Positions 51,908 to 60,660 of a stretch of DNA of 64,000 nucleotides are shown here, in pieces. Positions within the stretch are counted from its first letter, which is position 1. The number at the start of each line of letters is the position of its first letter. A program made the position numbers and the translations under genes. The stretch covers positions 868,001 through 932,000 of the forward strand of contig NZ_JAVRHV010000001.1 in assembly GCF_031846385.1 (NCBI RefSeq), given 5' to 3'. The notes beneath the pieces are model-generated. The model had not been told where the DNA came from, made no database searches, and saw only the letters and a list, made by a program, of their open reading frames with translations. The DNA comes from Urechidicola vernalis (GTDB taxonomy: Bacteria; Bacteroidota; Bacteroidia; Flavobacteriales; Flavobacteriaceae).

Positions 51908-52168
51908 ATGAAAAAGGATCTTAACTCTAGGTTTAATGATGCCTATCAACAGGCATCGAACACTTCGGAAAAACTTCCGCAGGATGTGATGTTGCAATTT
52001 TATGCCTACTATAAACAAGCTACTAGAGGAAACAACTATGAACAACCATCTGGAAATATTGAATTGCGAAATGCTTTTAAAATAAATGCTTGGTTTCAAC
52101 TAAACCATCTTACTGAAGATGAAGCCAAATTAGAATATATTAAACTTGTCAAAAAATATTTAAAATGA
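51908..52168 (+). CDS. Acyl-CoA-binding protein (ACBP)
   Basis: An 86-residue protein with the four-helix ACBP fold: FNDAYQQASNT near 9-19, DVMLQFYAYYKQATRGNN near 26-43 with the tyrosines and lysine that bind the CoA part, and KINAWFQLNHLTEDEAKLEYI near 57-77. ACBP binds medium- and long-chain acyl-CoA esters; it is common in eukaryotes and scattered in bacteria. The gene is 22 bases after psd and overlaps the YceI-like gene by 4 bases. A role in handing acyl-CoA to lipid synthesis is inferred from the neighbours. Confidence 0.9.
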   Translation: MKKDLNSRFNDAYQQASNTSEKLPQDVMLQFYAYYKQATRGNNYEQPSGNIELRNAFKINAWFQLNHLTEDEAKLEYIKLVKKYLK

Positions 52169-52782
52169 AAAAAAACATTCTATCACTAACCATTTTATTT
52201 GTATTACTTATTTCTGTTTCTTGTAAAAAAGAGGTTAAATCAGAAAACAATAAAACATCGGAATTTTCATATACATTGGATTCTAAGTCTGCAAAAATTG
52301 GTTGGACAGCCTATAAAACAACAGAAAAATTAGCCGTAAAAGGAGAGTTTAAAGATTTAAACCTTAAAATAGGAAAGGATGCCTCAAACGCTGCTGAACT
52401 GATCAATAGTACAGAATTTAATATTCCTGTTAGTAGCATCTTTACAAATAACGATGATAGAGATTCTAAATTGAAGCAATTCTTTTTTGGTGCTATGAAA
52501 AACACAACGGCATTAACGGGGAAACTAAATATTAATGAGGACAAAACAGGGACCTTAACTGTTACTATGAACGGCGTTTCAAATGAAGTTCCTATTACCT
52601 ATACTCTAGAGAATAATGTATTTATTCTAACCGGTACAATGGACTTAAATAATTGGGATGGTCAAGAAGCAATTGCGAGTATTAACAAGGCTTGTTTTGA
52701 CTTACATAAAGGTGCCGATGGCGTTAGTAAAACATGGAATGATGTTCAGATTGATGCAAGCATAAACCTAGTTAAAAAGTAA
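52165..52782 (+). CDS. YceI-like lipoprotein
   Basis: A 205-residue lipoprotein with a signal peptide and acceptor Cys20 (LISVSCKKE), followed by a YceI-like lipocalin-type beta-barrel. Visible family features are SAKIGWTAYKTTEKLAVKGEF near 44-64 and later strands LTVTMNGVSNEVPITY near 130, ending in WNDVQIDASINL. YceI domains bind isoprenoid or other hydrophobic ligands in the periplasm. It is the last gene of the rsfS-ftsH-cdsA-psd run and is followed by a bidirectional terminator. Ligand unknown. Confidence 0.88.
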   Translation: MKKNILSLTILFVLLISVSCKKEVKSENNKTSEFSYTLDSKSAKIGWTAYKTTEKLAVKGEFKDLNLKIGKDASNAAELINSTEFNIPVSSIFTNNDDRDSKLKQFFFGAMKNTTALTGKLNINEDKTGTLTVTMNGVSNEVPITYTLENNVFILTGTMDLNNWDGQEAIASINKACFDLHKGADGVSKTWNDVQIDASINLVKK

Positions 52783-52804
52783 ATTACACTTGATTTATAA
52801 GAAT

Positions 52805-52834
52805 AAAAAACGCTCCAGATGGAGCGTTTTTTTT
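52805..52834. terminator. Bidirectional terminator between the YceI-like gene and the DUF349 gene
   Basis: CGCTCC at 52811-52816 pairs with GGAGCG at 52821-52826 around AGAT. Six A residues precede and eight T residues follow, so the paired stem extends to 12 bases and works for both convergent genes. Confidence 0.92.
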
Positions 52835-52862
52835 ATTCGTAATATATCCTTATCAATATTTT

Positions 52863-54761
52863 TTAATAATCTAACTGAGACAAATAAGTCAATTTCAGTT
52901 TAAATCCGGCCAACTTCTTTTCAATTAAGGCAATATTCTTTTGCACATTCTTTAACAATGGGTTGTCAGATTTTGCATTTGCAAAGAAATTGATATTATT
53001 TTCAAGCTGTTGTTTCTCACGTATCAACTCGTCAATTTTCTTTCTTAAATACAACTGTTCTCCATCTAATTTTCTAAAATTATTCTGCGCTAAAAAGCCC
53101 TCAATCTGGTTCTTAAAACGCATCATTTCCAACTCGTTAGGATCAATTGATAATTGTCCAAAAACTTTATCAATTAATTTAGAAAACTTTGATTCTACAT
53201 GTCGCATACTATAAGGTACCTTTCCTAGAGAATGCCATTCTTTGATCAGTTCTTTTAGCGCCTCAATTTCAACTTTCTCAATATCTTGAGTTTGTGTTTT
53301 TATCAACTCTAATAAGGCTTTTTTCTTATTTAGAATTTCTTGTTCTTCTTTGCTCCCTTCATTTTTGTATTCATGAAAACGATCAAAATAGTGGTTACAA
53401 GCATTTCTAAATTGATTCCATATTTTATCAGAATACTTTCTTGGAACATGCCCTATTTTTTTCCATTCAAACTGAATTTTCTTCATTAATTCAGTTGTCT
53501 CCTCCCAATTCTCGCTGTCTTTGGCAGCCTCGGCTCGTTCAATTAATTTTAGTTTTTTATCTAAATTTTGTTGTTGCTCACCTTTTATATTCTTGTAAAA
53601 GTTATTCTTTTCTTTATTAAACTTTTTTGTTGCTCCTTTAAACTTATCCCATATTTTATCACTTTCTGATTTAGGAACACGTCCAATTTTAAAGAATTGA
53701 TCTCTTAAACTTTCAATTTTCTTTATACTCCCTTGCCAATCGTTGTGAGAATTATTTTTAGAAGTATCTACTTCTTCAATTTGTTTAATTACAATAAGTT
53801 TTTTTTCGATATTTTCTTCGTACTTCCCTTTTAAACCTCTGAAATAATCATGTCGCTTATCATGAATTTTCTTTGTTGCAGCACTAAACTTACCCCAAAC
53901 CTCTTCTCTAATATCTCTTGCTACTGGACCAATGTCCTCTTTCCACATTTTATGAATTACCTGTAATTGCTTAAAGGCTGCATTTACGTCTGGCATTTCT
54001 GCCAATTCCTCCACCTTTTTTACAAGTTTTAGTTTTTCATCTAAATTATGCTGAAAATCAAGATCCCTAAAATCATTACTTAAATGTAATAAGTCATAAA
54101 AACGCTCTACATGATGATGATAAGTTCTCCAAGTGTCATTATACTTTTCTCTTGCAACGGGACCGATTCGTTTCCAACGTTCCTGCAACCCTTTAAATTG
54201 AGTGTACATTGTTTTAGAATCTCCATTCTTAATCAAATCTTTTAATTGCTCTATAACGCTTAAACGCAGATCTAGATTTCCACTTAATTCGGTCTCAAGA
54301 TTCTTATAATACTTATCTCGTTTTTCCTTGAAATCCTTTACCAAAGTATTATAGCTGGTCTTTAAAGGATTAGAATATTTAAAATCTATACTTTCTCCAC
54401 CCTCCGCTAAAAATTGTGCTTTCTTTTCTGCAAGTATTTTAGAGAACTTAGAATTAAACACATTTTTAATACTATTTACCTGCTTGTTTATCTTTTGAAC
54501 CTCATTGTTATTAATAATTTTCTCCAATTCAACCACGAGTTCCTCCAACTCCATAGTCTCATAGTTCACCTCTTCCTCTTCATTTTGTTCCTCTTCCTTT
54601 TCCGAAGTTTCTGCTATCTGATCATCTATTTCATTTACAACTTGTTCTTCTGTCATATCAGAAGAAGCATTGTCATTCTTATTTTCCGGTTTATTATTTT
54701 CAGATTCAGAATTGATTTCTTCTGATTCATTGGGAAGGTTTTCATTTGTAGCGTCTAACAT
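52863..54761 (-). CDS. DUF349-repeat coiled-coil protein
   Basis: A 632-residue highly charged helical protein. After an acidic N-terminal tail rich in Glu and Asn (residues 1-70), at least four or five DUF349 units repeat, each with a WKxIGxV/GPVxR core, for example RWKRIGPVAREKY near 194, QFFKIGRVPKSES near 363 and EWKKIGHVPRKYS near 440. The C-terminus is a coiled coil (KKIDELIREKQQLENNINF). DUF349 proteins are widespread in Bacteroidota but their function is not established. It has an 126-base leader region with inverted repeats and follows aroE on the same strand. Confidence 0.88.
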   Translation of the reverse strand: MLDATNENLPNESEEINSESENNKPENKNDNASSDMTEEQVVNEIDDQIAETSEKEEEQNEEEEVNYETMELEELVVELEKIINNNEVQKINKQVNSIKNVFNSKFSKILAEKKAQFLAEGGESIDFKYSNPLKTSYNTLVKDFKEKRDKYYKNLETELSGNLDLRLSVIEQLKDLIKNGDSKTMYTQFKGLQERWKRIGPVAREKYNDTWRTYHHHVERFYDLLHLSNDFRDLDFQHNLDEKLKLVKKVEELAEMPDVNAAFKQLQVIHKMWKEDIGPVARDIREEVWGKFSAATKKIHDKRHDYFRGLKGKYEENIEKKLIVIKQIEEVDTSKNNSHNDWQGSIKKIESLRDQFFKIGRVPKSESDKIWDKFKGATKKFNKEKNNFYKNIKGEQQQNLDKKLKLIERAEAAKDSENWEETTELMKKIQFEWKKIGHVPRKYSDKIWNQFRNACNHYFDRFHEYKNEGSKEEQEILNKKKALLELIKTQTQDIEKVEIEALKELIKEWHSLGKVPYSMRHVESKFSKLIDKVFGQLSIDPNELEMMRFKNQIEGFLAQNNFRKLDGEQLYLRKKIDELIREKQQLENNINFFANAKSDNPLLKNVQKNIALIEKKLAGFKLKLTYLSQLDY

Positions 54762-54790
54762 TTTCTATAATGTTTAAAGGTCCATAATAA

Positions 54791-54837
54791 GTCAGGAATA
54801 AAACTGAAACCCACTCTTAAAGCTCAGTGTACCTGAC
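54791..54837 (-). other. Nested inverted repeats in the leader of the DUF349 gene
   Basis: GTCAGG at 54791-54796 pairs with CCTGAC at 54832-54837, and inside it ACTGA (54803-54807) pairs with TCAGT (54824-54828). On the minus strand this lies between the -7 box at 54848-54855 and the start at 54761, so it would fold in the 5' untranslated RNA. Confidence 0.4.
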
Positions 54838-54847
54838 ATTGTTTCTA

Positions 54848-54855
54848 CAAACATA
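54848..54855 (-). promoter_or_regulatory. -7 promoter box (TATGTTTG) for the DUF349 gene
   Basis: Exact TAnnTTTG on the minus strand, 86 bases before the ATG at 54761. No clear TTG at the -33 distance. It gives the gene its own transcript with a leader of about 80 bases. Confidence 0.4.
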
Positions 54856-54887
54856 CTTAAAAAAATTCGTAAGTATTAAGGCGTGGA

Positions 54888-55637
54888 TTATTTATTCCAT
54901 ATCTCCCAAGATTTCTCTGCCTGAAGTTCTAGCATTTCATGTCCATTTTTAATAGAGGCACCTACATTTTTACCATTAGTTAAAAACTTTGTTTGAGATG
55001 GGTTGTAAATTAAATCAAACAAATAATGTTTATCAGATAAATGTTCATAAGGAATACTAGGGCAGTCTTGAATATTAGGATGCGTACCAACTGGAGAACA
55101 ATTAATGATTAAAGTATGGCTTTCCATAATCTCTTTGGTAACCTCTTTGTAAGACAATTCATTTTCATTTGAAGGGTTTCTAGAAACAAATACAAATGCT
55201 ATCTCTAATTTTTTCAGCACAAAAGCAATAGCTTTTGAAGCACCTCCTGTACCCAAAATCAATGCTTTTTTATGATGATCTTTTAATTGAGGTTTCAGTG
55301 AGTTTTCAAAACCATAGATATCAGTATTATATCCGATTAACTGATTATCTTCAGTAATTTTTATCGTATTTACAGCACCAATCTCCTTGGCTTCATCATC
55401 TATATCTGAAAGGTATTTTATTATGGATTCTTTATAAGGTATAGTAACATTAAATCCACCAAACTCCTCTTCTTTATGATAAACTAAAAATGGAAATTCA
55501 AATATTTCTGGAAGATCAAAATTTTGATACGAAACATTTTCAATCTTTTCTTTTTTAAACTTATCTGTAAAATATCCTTGAGAAAACGAATAGGAAATGT
55601 TCTTTCCTATCAATCCAAATTTTTTATGCATTTTCAT
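54888..55637 (-). CDS. aroE: Shikimate dehydrogenase
   Basis: A 249-residue AroE that reduces 3-dehydroshikimate with NADPH. The shikimate-binding part begins KKFGLIGKNISYSFSQGYF, with GGFNVTIPYKESI near 61-73 and GAVNTIKI near 88. The NADP-binding loop is LILGTGGASKAIAFVLKKL near 126-144. The start at 55637 gives MKMHKKFG; the ATG two codons later (55631) is equally likely and gives the more usual N-terminal spacing. It overlaps the upstream DUF368 gene by 14 bases, so it is translated with it. Confidence 0.95.
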   Translation of the reverse strand: MKMHKKFGLIGKNISYSFSQGYFTDKFKKEKIENVSYQNFDLPEIFEFPFLVYHKEEEFGGFNVTIPYKESIIKYLSDIDDEAKEIGAVNTIKITEDNQLIGYNTDIYGFENSLKPQLKDHHKKALILGTGGASKAIAFVLKKLEIAFVFVSRNPSNENELSYKEVTKEIMESHTLIINCSPVGTHPNIQDCPSIPYEHLSDKHYLFDLIYNPSQTKFLTNGKNVGASIKNGHEMLELQAEKSWEIWNK

Positions 55638-56646
55638 TGATCTTATTTCTTTTTGAATAATAATCTAAAAACAGAATAACCCCTATCCCTAAAACAATAT
55701 AGCCCACTGCAATCCAAGATTCTGACGTATTCATTTCCGGAATGTACCGCTTGTAATTTTGTATAATATAGTCACCATTCATATCCGTTAATAATTGATC
55801 TCCATTTTTCTTATACACAGCCTTTTTCCATGGCCAAACATTACCTAAAGAACCTGTTATAAATCCTAAAATCACTGCAGTAACAATATGATTCCAACGC
55901 TTTAAAACATAACTTAGAATATGTGAAATAGAAACCAATCCAAATACTGAACCTGCTGTAAAAACTCCTACAATTTTAAGATATCTAATTCTATTCGGGT
56001 CATTTATAAATTCCCAGTTCCATGTAAAAATATCGGTAATGGTCTTATATAACATGGTAACAGAATCTACCAGTAACAATACATAATTCCCCATTAATAT
56101 AAGAATAAAAGAACCTGAAAGACCCGGTAAGGTCATACCGGACACACCAATTATTCCACAGAAGAACACAAACCACAAGTTGTCATTTTCCGTAGCTGGA
56201 CTCATAAAACTAATCGCAATTCCAACAGTCATTCCTAATGCGATGGAGACAATTCTAATTACAGTCCATTTATTAAAGTCTTTTCCTATGTAGTATATTG
56301 AACCTAGAATCATCCCAAAAAACCAGCTCCAAACGTATAGTTCATAGTGTCTTATTAAATAATCTAATAAAATGGAAACACTAAAATATGAAAATACGCT
56401 TCCTCCCATTATTAAAAGTAAAAAACGACCATTAATATATCTATAGAAAGGTTTAAATCCTCTATTAACTAATAATTTAAAAGCTTTAAGATTTATTTTC
56501 TGGAATGAATATATTAACTCTTCATAAAAATCTAATACAAAAGCTACCATACCACCAGATACACCTGGAACTTTATTCGCTGCACCCATAGACAATCCCT
56601 TTAAAAAGAGAAAAAATTTATCTATAGACGAGCGATTATTAGGCAT
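55624..56646 (-). CDS. DUF368 membrane protein, second copy (undecaprenyl-phosphate translocase family)
   Basis: A 340-residue polytopic protein with the DUF368 signatures GLSMGAANKVPGVSGGMVAF near 13-32, GVSGMTLPGLSGSFILILMG near 165 and GSLGNVWPWKKAVYK near 271. DUF368 proteins (PopT type) were shown to return undecaprenyl phosphate across the cytoplasmic membrane for reuse in cell-wall synthesis. It has an insertion near 280-310 compared with the first copy. It overlaps the first copy by 8 bases upstream and aroE by 14 bases downstream. The specific lipid carried by each copy cannot be decided from sequence. Confidence 0.88.
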   Translation of the reverse strand: MPNNRSSIDKFFLFLKGLSMGAANKVPGVSGGMVAFVLDFYEELIYSFQKINLKAFKLLVNRGFKPFYRYINGRFLLLIMGGSVFSYFSVSILLDYLIRHYELYVWSWFFGMILGSIYYIGKDFNKWTVIRIVSIALGMTVGIAISFMSPATENDNLWFVFFCGIIGVSGMTLPGLSGSFILILMGNYVLLLVDSVTMLYKTITDIFTWNWEFINDPNRIRYLKIVGVFTAGSVFGLVSISHILSYVLKRWNHIVTAVILGFITGSLGNVWPWKKAVYKKNGDQLLTDMNGDYIIQNYKRYIPEMNTSESWIAVGYIVLGIGVILFLDYYSKRNKINENA

Positions 56647-57562
56647 CCTTTACTGCTATTTTTTCCATTAAAATTATTGATACAAAACCAATAATGGCCA
56701 ATATCAAGGCAAATACAAATTGATTCTCTCCTTCAAAATTAAACGGAGAAACACTTTGCTCTTTTAAAATGATTAATTTGTCTTCTATCATTTTTGACTT
56801 GATAACTTTTTTCCATGGCCAAATTTTGTTCAAAGAGCCAAGTACAAAACCTGTTAAAACAGCAAGGGTAAGATCCTTAAATTTAATAAACATCCACTTT
56901 AAGATTTTAGAAAACGATAATAATCCAACAACCGCTCCAAGACCTACTGTTATAATTATTTTAAAATCTCTATTATGAACTGCTTCTAAAACTGTTTTAT
57001 ACGCACCTAACAATACCAAAATAAAGGCTCCTGAAATACCCGGTAAAATCATAGCGCAAATGGCTAAAGAGCCTGCTATAAATAAATATAACAGAGATGA
57101 ACTGTCTGAAATAAGTGGCTGTAACGTTGAAATATAATAGGCCAATATCGTACCTAATAAAAAGACAACAATTGTTCGTACGTTCCATTTCGAAATGCTT
57201 TTACCAATAAATAACACACTGGCTAAAACTAGACCAAAAAAGAAAGACCATAACAATACAGGTTCATTGTCTAACAACCAAGAAAGCACCTTAGCTAAAG
57301 ACACAACACTAATTCCGATACCTACCAAGAGTGCTAACAAAAAATTTCCGTTAACGTGGTTCCAAACAGATTTTATTCCTTCGGTTTTAAGCTTTCCTAT
57401 TAAACTAATTTTTATAGAGCTTATTGAAGACAATAATTCTTCGTAAATACCAGAAATAAAGGCAATTGTACCTCCAGAAACACCTGGAACTACATCTGCA
57501 GCCCCCATGGCTATACCTTTTAAACTTATAATTAAATATTGCTTAAATGAGCGATTTTGCAT
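56639..57562 (-). CDS. DUF368 membrane protein, first copy (undecaprenyl-phosphate translocase family)
   Basis: A 307-residue polytopic protein with the DUF368 signatures GIAMGAADVVPGVSGGTIAF near 15-34, CAMILPGISGAFILVLLGAY near 168 and LGSLNKIWPWKKVIKSK near 243. Members recycle undecaprenyl phosphate, the lipid carrier of peptidoglycan and O-antigen synthesis. It lies directly before the second DUF368 gene with an 8-base overlap; the two copies are clearly homologous but differ through most of their length, so the duplication is old. A -7 box lies at 57582-57589. Confidence 0.9.
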   Translation of the reverse strand: MQNRSFKQYLIISLKGIAMGAADVVPGVSGGTIAFISGIYEELLSSISSIKISLIGKLKTEGIKSVWNHVNGNFLLALLVGIGISVVSLAKVLSWLLDNEPVLLWSFFFGLVLASVLFIGKSISKWNVRTIVVFLLGTILAYYISTLQPLISDSSSLLYLFIAGSLAICAMILPGISGAFILVLLGAYKTVLEAVHNRDFKIIITVGLGAVVGLLSFSKILKWMFIKFKDLTLAVLTGFVLGSLNKIWPWKKVIKSKMIEDKLIILKEQSVSPFNFEGENQFVFALILAIIGFVSIILMEKIAVKDA

Positions 57563-57581
57563 TGATTGTTTTTTTGTAAAA

Positions 57582-57589
57582 CAAATGTA
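57582..57589 (-). promoter_or_regulatory. -7 promoter box (TACATTTG) for the DUF368-aroE operon
   Basis: Exact TAnnTTTG on the minus strand 19 bases before the ATG at 57562. The -33 element is not clear. Confidence 0.45.
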
Positions 57590-57652
57590 ATGCTTTAAAC
57601 AGAAAGAATCCTGTTCTTTTTTTTAATAAAATAGTTGAAAAATAAATTTGAT

Positions 57653-59059
57653 CTATATCGATTTTCTATACCTAAGAATTTCTTCTTTTACCCTTTCTAA
57701 ATCAAACACTCCAGGGAATAACTCCTTAAAAATTGTATGGTATTCAAAATCAGATTCAAGCCCCTTACGTAGGAACTTAAGTCCTTTTTCATCATCTCCT
57801 AAAATTAAATTTAGGCATCCAATTCTGTATTCAATTTCAGCATGAATAGGATATTCTCTCATGGCCGTGATTAATACCTTTAAAGCATCTTCAAAATCAC
57901 CAATAAAGTTCAGCACATCAGATAAACCAACAAAAATGTCTAGACTTTTATCATTGTACTCAATGCAATTTTTAAATGCTTTGATTACTTCTTCATAGAA
58001 ATCTAGTTTTAAGTTAATCTCTGCATATTTTCTCCAATACAAAGTATTAGATTCGTCTATTGCAATCGCTTTATTTATAAAATATAACGCTTTTTGGTAT
58101 CGTTTTTCTTCACAATACAAATTGGTTAGTGCAATCCATCCTTTATCCAATAATGGATCTTCACGAACGGTTTTCTTAAAATATTTTAGCGCTAAATCTC
58201 TATTACCCAATTTATAATTACATTCTCCTACTCTGCAATAAGCAAATGCTGTTGGATCATCTAACTCTATAGTTATTAAGTAATTTTCAATAGCTTCCTC
58301 GTATTGTTTTAATTGTTCTAAGGTTTTTGCCTTTTCTAAATATGCACCAACAAAACTTTCATCTATAACAACTGCATAATCAAATGCTCTTAAGGCAGAC
58401 ACATATTCTTCTAAAATAAAATGCTGTCTTCCCAATTGATGCCAGGCTACTTCTGAAAATGGTTCTCTATCAATAAATGAAGTTAAATAAGTAATTGCTT
58501 CAGCATGTTGATTTTGCATATCGAAACAGTAAATAACATTATATAAAGAGGAATAATCTTCGTAATCAACTTCCAAACATTTCGCAAAATTCAGTCTGGC
58601 CGAATCAAAATTATCTAAGTACAAATACTCAACACCTATCATAGCTAAAATATCCGATTGCTCATCGGTAAATGCCAAGGCAATTTTCAAAGAATCAATT
58701 GCTTTATGATGTTCTTTACGTTTTGATAAAATTGTCGCCTTCTGCACATAAATCTCTTCATTGTTAGGCTCTATAGCGTGTAATTCGGTCAAAATTCTAT
58801 CCGCTTCTTCTAACTTATCTTCATAAATCAAGAGTTCAGCATGTAATAATTTTAAATTAATAGAAGTAGGATGTTGGTCTAGTCCCAACTTTATTGCTTT
58901 ATGAGCTAAAGATTGTCTTCCAACGTCAAGATAATACTGTATGATACCTTCGAATTCTGTCGAATCAAAAAAGTAAACACTATTCGTCTTCAACATAGAT
59001 TCGAATTTCGAAAGAGATAACTTTTTATTCTGATTGGAGTTATGAAGCATAAACGTCAA
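57653..59059 (-). CDS. Tetratricopeptide-repeat protein
   Basis: A 468-residue cytoplasmic protein made almost wholly of TPR helix pairs, about eleven to twelve units from residue 30 to 450. Clear units include AVVIDESFVGAYLEKAKTLE near 245 and KAIAIDESNTLYWRKYAEIN near 345. There is no signal peptide or membrane span. TPR arrays act as protein-binding scaffolds; the partner is unknown. The start may be M1 (59059) or M4 (59050). It lies upstream of the DUF368 genes, separated by 90 bases with a separate -7 box, so it is probably its own unit. Confidence 0.85.
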   Translation of the reverse strand: MTFMLHNSNQNKKLSLSKFESMLKTNSVYFFDSTEFEGIIQYYLDVGRQSLAHKAIKLGLDQHPTSINLKLLHAELLIYEDKLEEADRILTELHAIEPNNEEIYVQKATILSKRKEHHKAIDSLKIALAFTDEQSDILAMIGVEYLYLDNFDSARLNFAKCLEVDYEDYSSLYNVIYCFDMQNQHAEAITYLTSFIDREPFSEVAWHQLGRQHFILEEYVSALRAFDYAVVIDESFVGAYLEKAKTLEQLKQYEEAIENYLITIELDDPTAFAYCRVGECNYKLGNRDLALKYFKKTVREDPLLDKGWIALTNLYCEEKRYQKALYFINKAIAIDESNTLYWRKYAEINLKLDFYEEVIKAFKNCIEYNDKSLDIFVGLSDVLNFIGDFEDALKVLITAMREYPIHAEIEYRIGCLNLILGDDEKGLKFLRKGLESDFEYHTIFKELFPGVFDLERVKEEILRYRKSI

Positions 59060-59144
59060 TTCATTTACAGTTTAAAAGTAGTCTAAGAACTTGTTGATAT
59101 TAGAAAATACTGTTTTTGTTTTTAACAATTTAATTAACAATATG

Positions 59145-59152
59145 TATATTTG
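59145..59152 (+). promoter_or_regulatory. -7 promoter box (TATATTTG) for pyrR-pyrB
   Basis: Exact TAnnTTTG, 30 bases before the pyrR ATG at 59183. A TTG at 59116-59118 lies 26 bases before it, somewhat far for the -33 element. The box overlaps a TTG that could be misread as a longer pyrR start. Confidence 0.5.
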
Positions 59153-59182
59153 TACTCCGAACAGCGTTTGGAAAAACATCTT

Positions 59183-59725
59183 ATGAGTCACAAAAATTTA
59201 CTTAACTCAACAGAAATTCACATCATTTTAAATCGATTGGCGTGTCAGTTAATTGAAAACCACAACGACTTCTCAAATACCGTATTGATTGGACTTCAAC
59301 CCCGTGGTGTTCATTTAGCAAATAGGCTAAAGAAAATGTTGAAAGAAGATTATAAAATTGACAACATCAATTCTGGTGATTTAGATATCACTTTTTATCG
59401 CGATGATTTTAGGAGAAGAGATGCCCCACTAGAAGCGAACAAAACACATTTAACCTGTGAAATTGAAAATAAGAATATTGTATTTATAGACGATGTCCTA
59501 TATTCTGGAAGAAGTATAAGAGCGGCCCTGTCGGCAATTCAAGCATTTGGCAGGCCTAACAAAATAGAACTTTTGGTCTTAATTGATAGAAGATTTAGTA
59601 GACACTTACCTATTCAACCTAATTATAGAGGTAGGCAAATAGATGCAATTAACAATGAAAAGGTTGTGGTACAATGGAAAGAGCAAGATGGAAAAGACGC
59701 AATTTACCTAATAAAAAACGACTAA
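59183..59725 (+). CDS. pyrR: PyrR-family pyrimidine regulator / uracil phosphoribosyltransferase
   Basis: The ATG at 59183 gives 180 residues, the normal PyrR length; a TTG at 59150 coincides with the promoter and was rejected. The PRPP-binding loop VFIDDVLYSGRSIRAAL is near 95-111, and LIGLQPRGVHLANRL near 31-45 and LIDRRFSRHLPI near 136 are PyrR features. PyrR binds UMP and pyr mRNA in Firmicutes and has weak uracil phosphoribosyltransferase activity. No attenuator-like hairpin is evident in the short leader here, so enzymatic or other action is possible. pyrB begins two bases later. Confidence 0.93.
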   Translation: MSHKNLLNSTEIHIILNRLACQLIENHNDFSNTVLIGLQPRGVHLANRLKKMLKEDYKIDNINSGDLDITFYRDDFRRRDAPLEANKTHLTCEIENKNIVFIDDVLYSGRSIRAALSAIQAFGRPNKIELLVLIDRRFSRHLPIQPNYRGRQIDAINNEKVVVQWKEQDGKDAIYLIKND

Positions 59726-59726
59726 A

Positions 59727-60656
59727 ATGAGTCAATTAAGCGTAGAGCATTTACTTGGAATAAAATACTTGCAAAAAAGTGATATTGATTTAATTTTTAA
59801 AACTGCCGACCATTTTAAAGAGGTAATCAATAGACCTATCAAAAAGGTTCCTTCATTAAGAGATATCACCATTGCAAATCTTTTTTTTGAAAACAGTACA
59901 AGGACAAAACTCTCATTTGAACTTGCCGAAAAAAGATTATCGGCAGACATTATTAATTTTTCCGCTGGCCAATCTTCCGTAAAAAAAGGAGAAACATTAA
60001 TTGATACGGTAAACAATATTTTATCTATGAAGGTAGATATTGTTGTAATGCGTCATCCAAATGTTGGTGCAGGTGTGTTTTTATCACAACATGTAGATGC
60101 GAAAATAATAAACGCAGGCGATGGAACGCATGAACATCCTACTCAGGCGCTCTTAGACTCCTACTCTATTAGAGAAAAGTTAGGAGATGTAAAAGGAAAA
60201 AAAGTAGTCATTGTTGGGGATATATTACATTCTAGAGTTGCTCTATCTAACATTTTTGCCTTAAAACTACAAGGTGCTGAAGTAAAGGTTTGCGGACCTA
60301 CTACATTAATTCCAAAATATATTACAAGTTTAGGCGTAGAAGTTGAAACAAATCTAAGAAAAGCATTAGAATGGTGTGATGTGGCGAATATGTTACGCGT
60401 TCAAAATGAACGGATGGATGTAAGTTATTTTCCTTCGACAAGAGAATATACGCAGTTATTCGGAGTTAATAAAGATCTTTTAGATTCTATAGATAAAGAT
60501 ATAGTAATTATGCACCCTGGACCTATTAATAGAGGTGTAGAAATTACAAGTGATGTGGCAGATGCTAAACAATCAATTATTTTAAATCAGGTTGAAAATG
60601 GTGTAGCCGTAAGAATGGCTGTAATCTATTTATTGGCACAACAGATAAAAAGATAA
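59727..60656 (+). CDS. pyrB: Aspartate carbamoyltransferase, catalytic subunit
   Basis: A 309-residue enzyme that condenses carbamoyl phosphate with aspartate, the first committed step of pyrimidine synthesis. The carbamoyl-phosphate loop FFENSTRTKLSFELA lies near 52-66, GDGTHEHPTQALLD near 131-144 is the second signature, and MHPGPINRGVEI near 261-272 is the third. No pyrI regulatory subunit follows. It is tightly packed with pyrR before it and a small unknown gene 4 bases after it. Confidence 0.97.
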   Translation: MSQLSVEHLLGIKYLQKSDIDLIFKTADHFKEVINRPIKKVPSLRDITIANLFFENSTRTKLSFELAEKRLSADIINFSAGQSSVKKGETLIDTVNNILSMKVDIVVMRHPNVGAGVFLSQHVDAKIINAGDGTHEHPTQALLDSYSIREKLGDVKGKKVVIVGDILHSRVALSNIFALKLQGAEVKVCGPTTLIPKYITSLGVEVETNLRKALEWCDVANMLRVQNERMDVSYFPSTREYTQLFGVNKDLLDSIDKDIVIMHPGPINRGVEITSDVADAKQSIILNQVENGVAVRMAVIYLLAQQIKR

Positions 60657-60660
60657 ACGA

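Noticed and set aside
59150..59182. TTG start for pyrR
   Set aside because: The TTG is the end of the -7 promoter box, so it would not be in the transcript; the ATG at 59183 gives the normal length.
59060..59182. PyrR-type attenuator leader
   Set aside because: I looked for a terminator/antiterminator pair between the promoter and pyrR; the predicted leader is only about 25 bases long and holds no hairpin.
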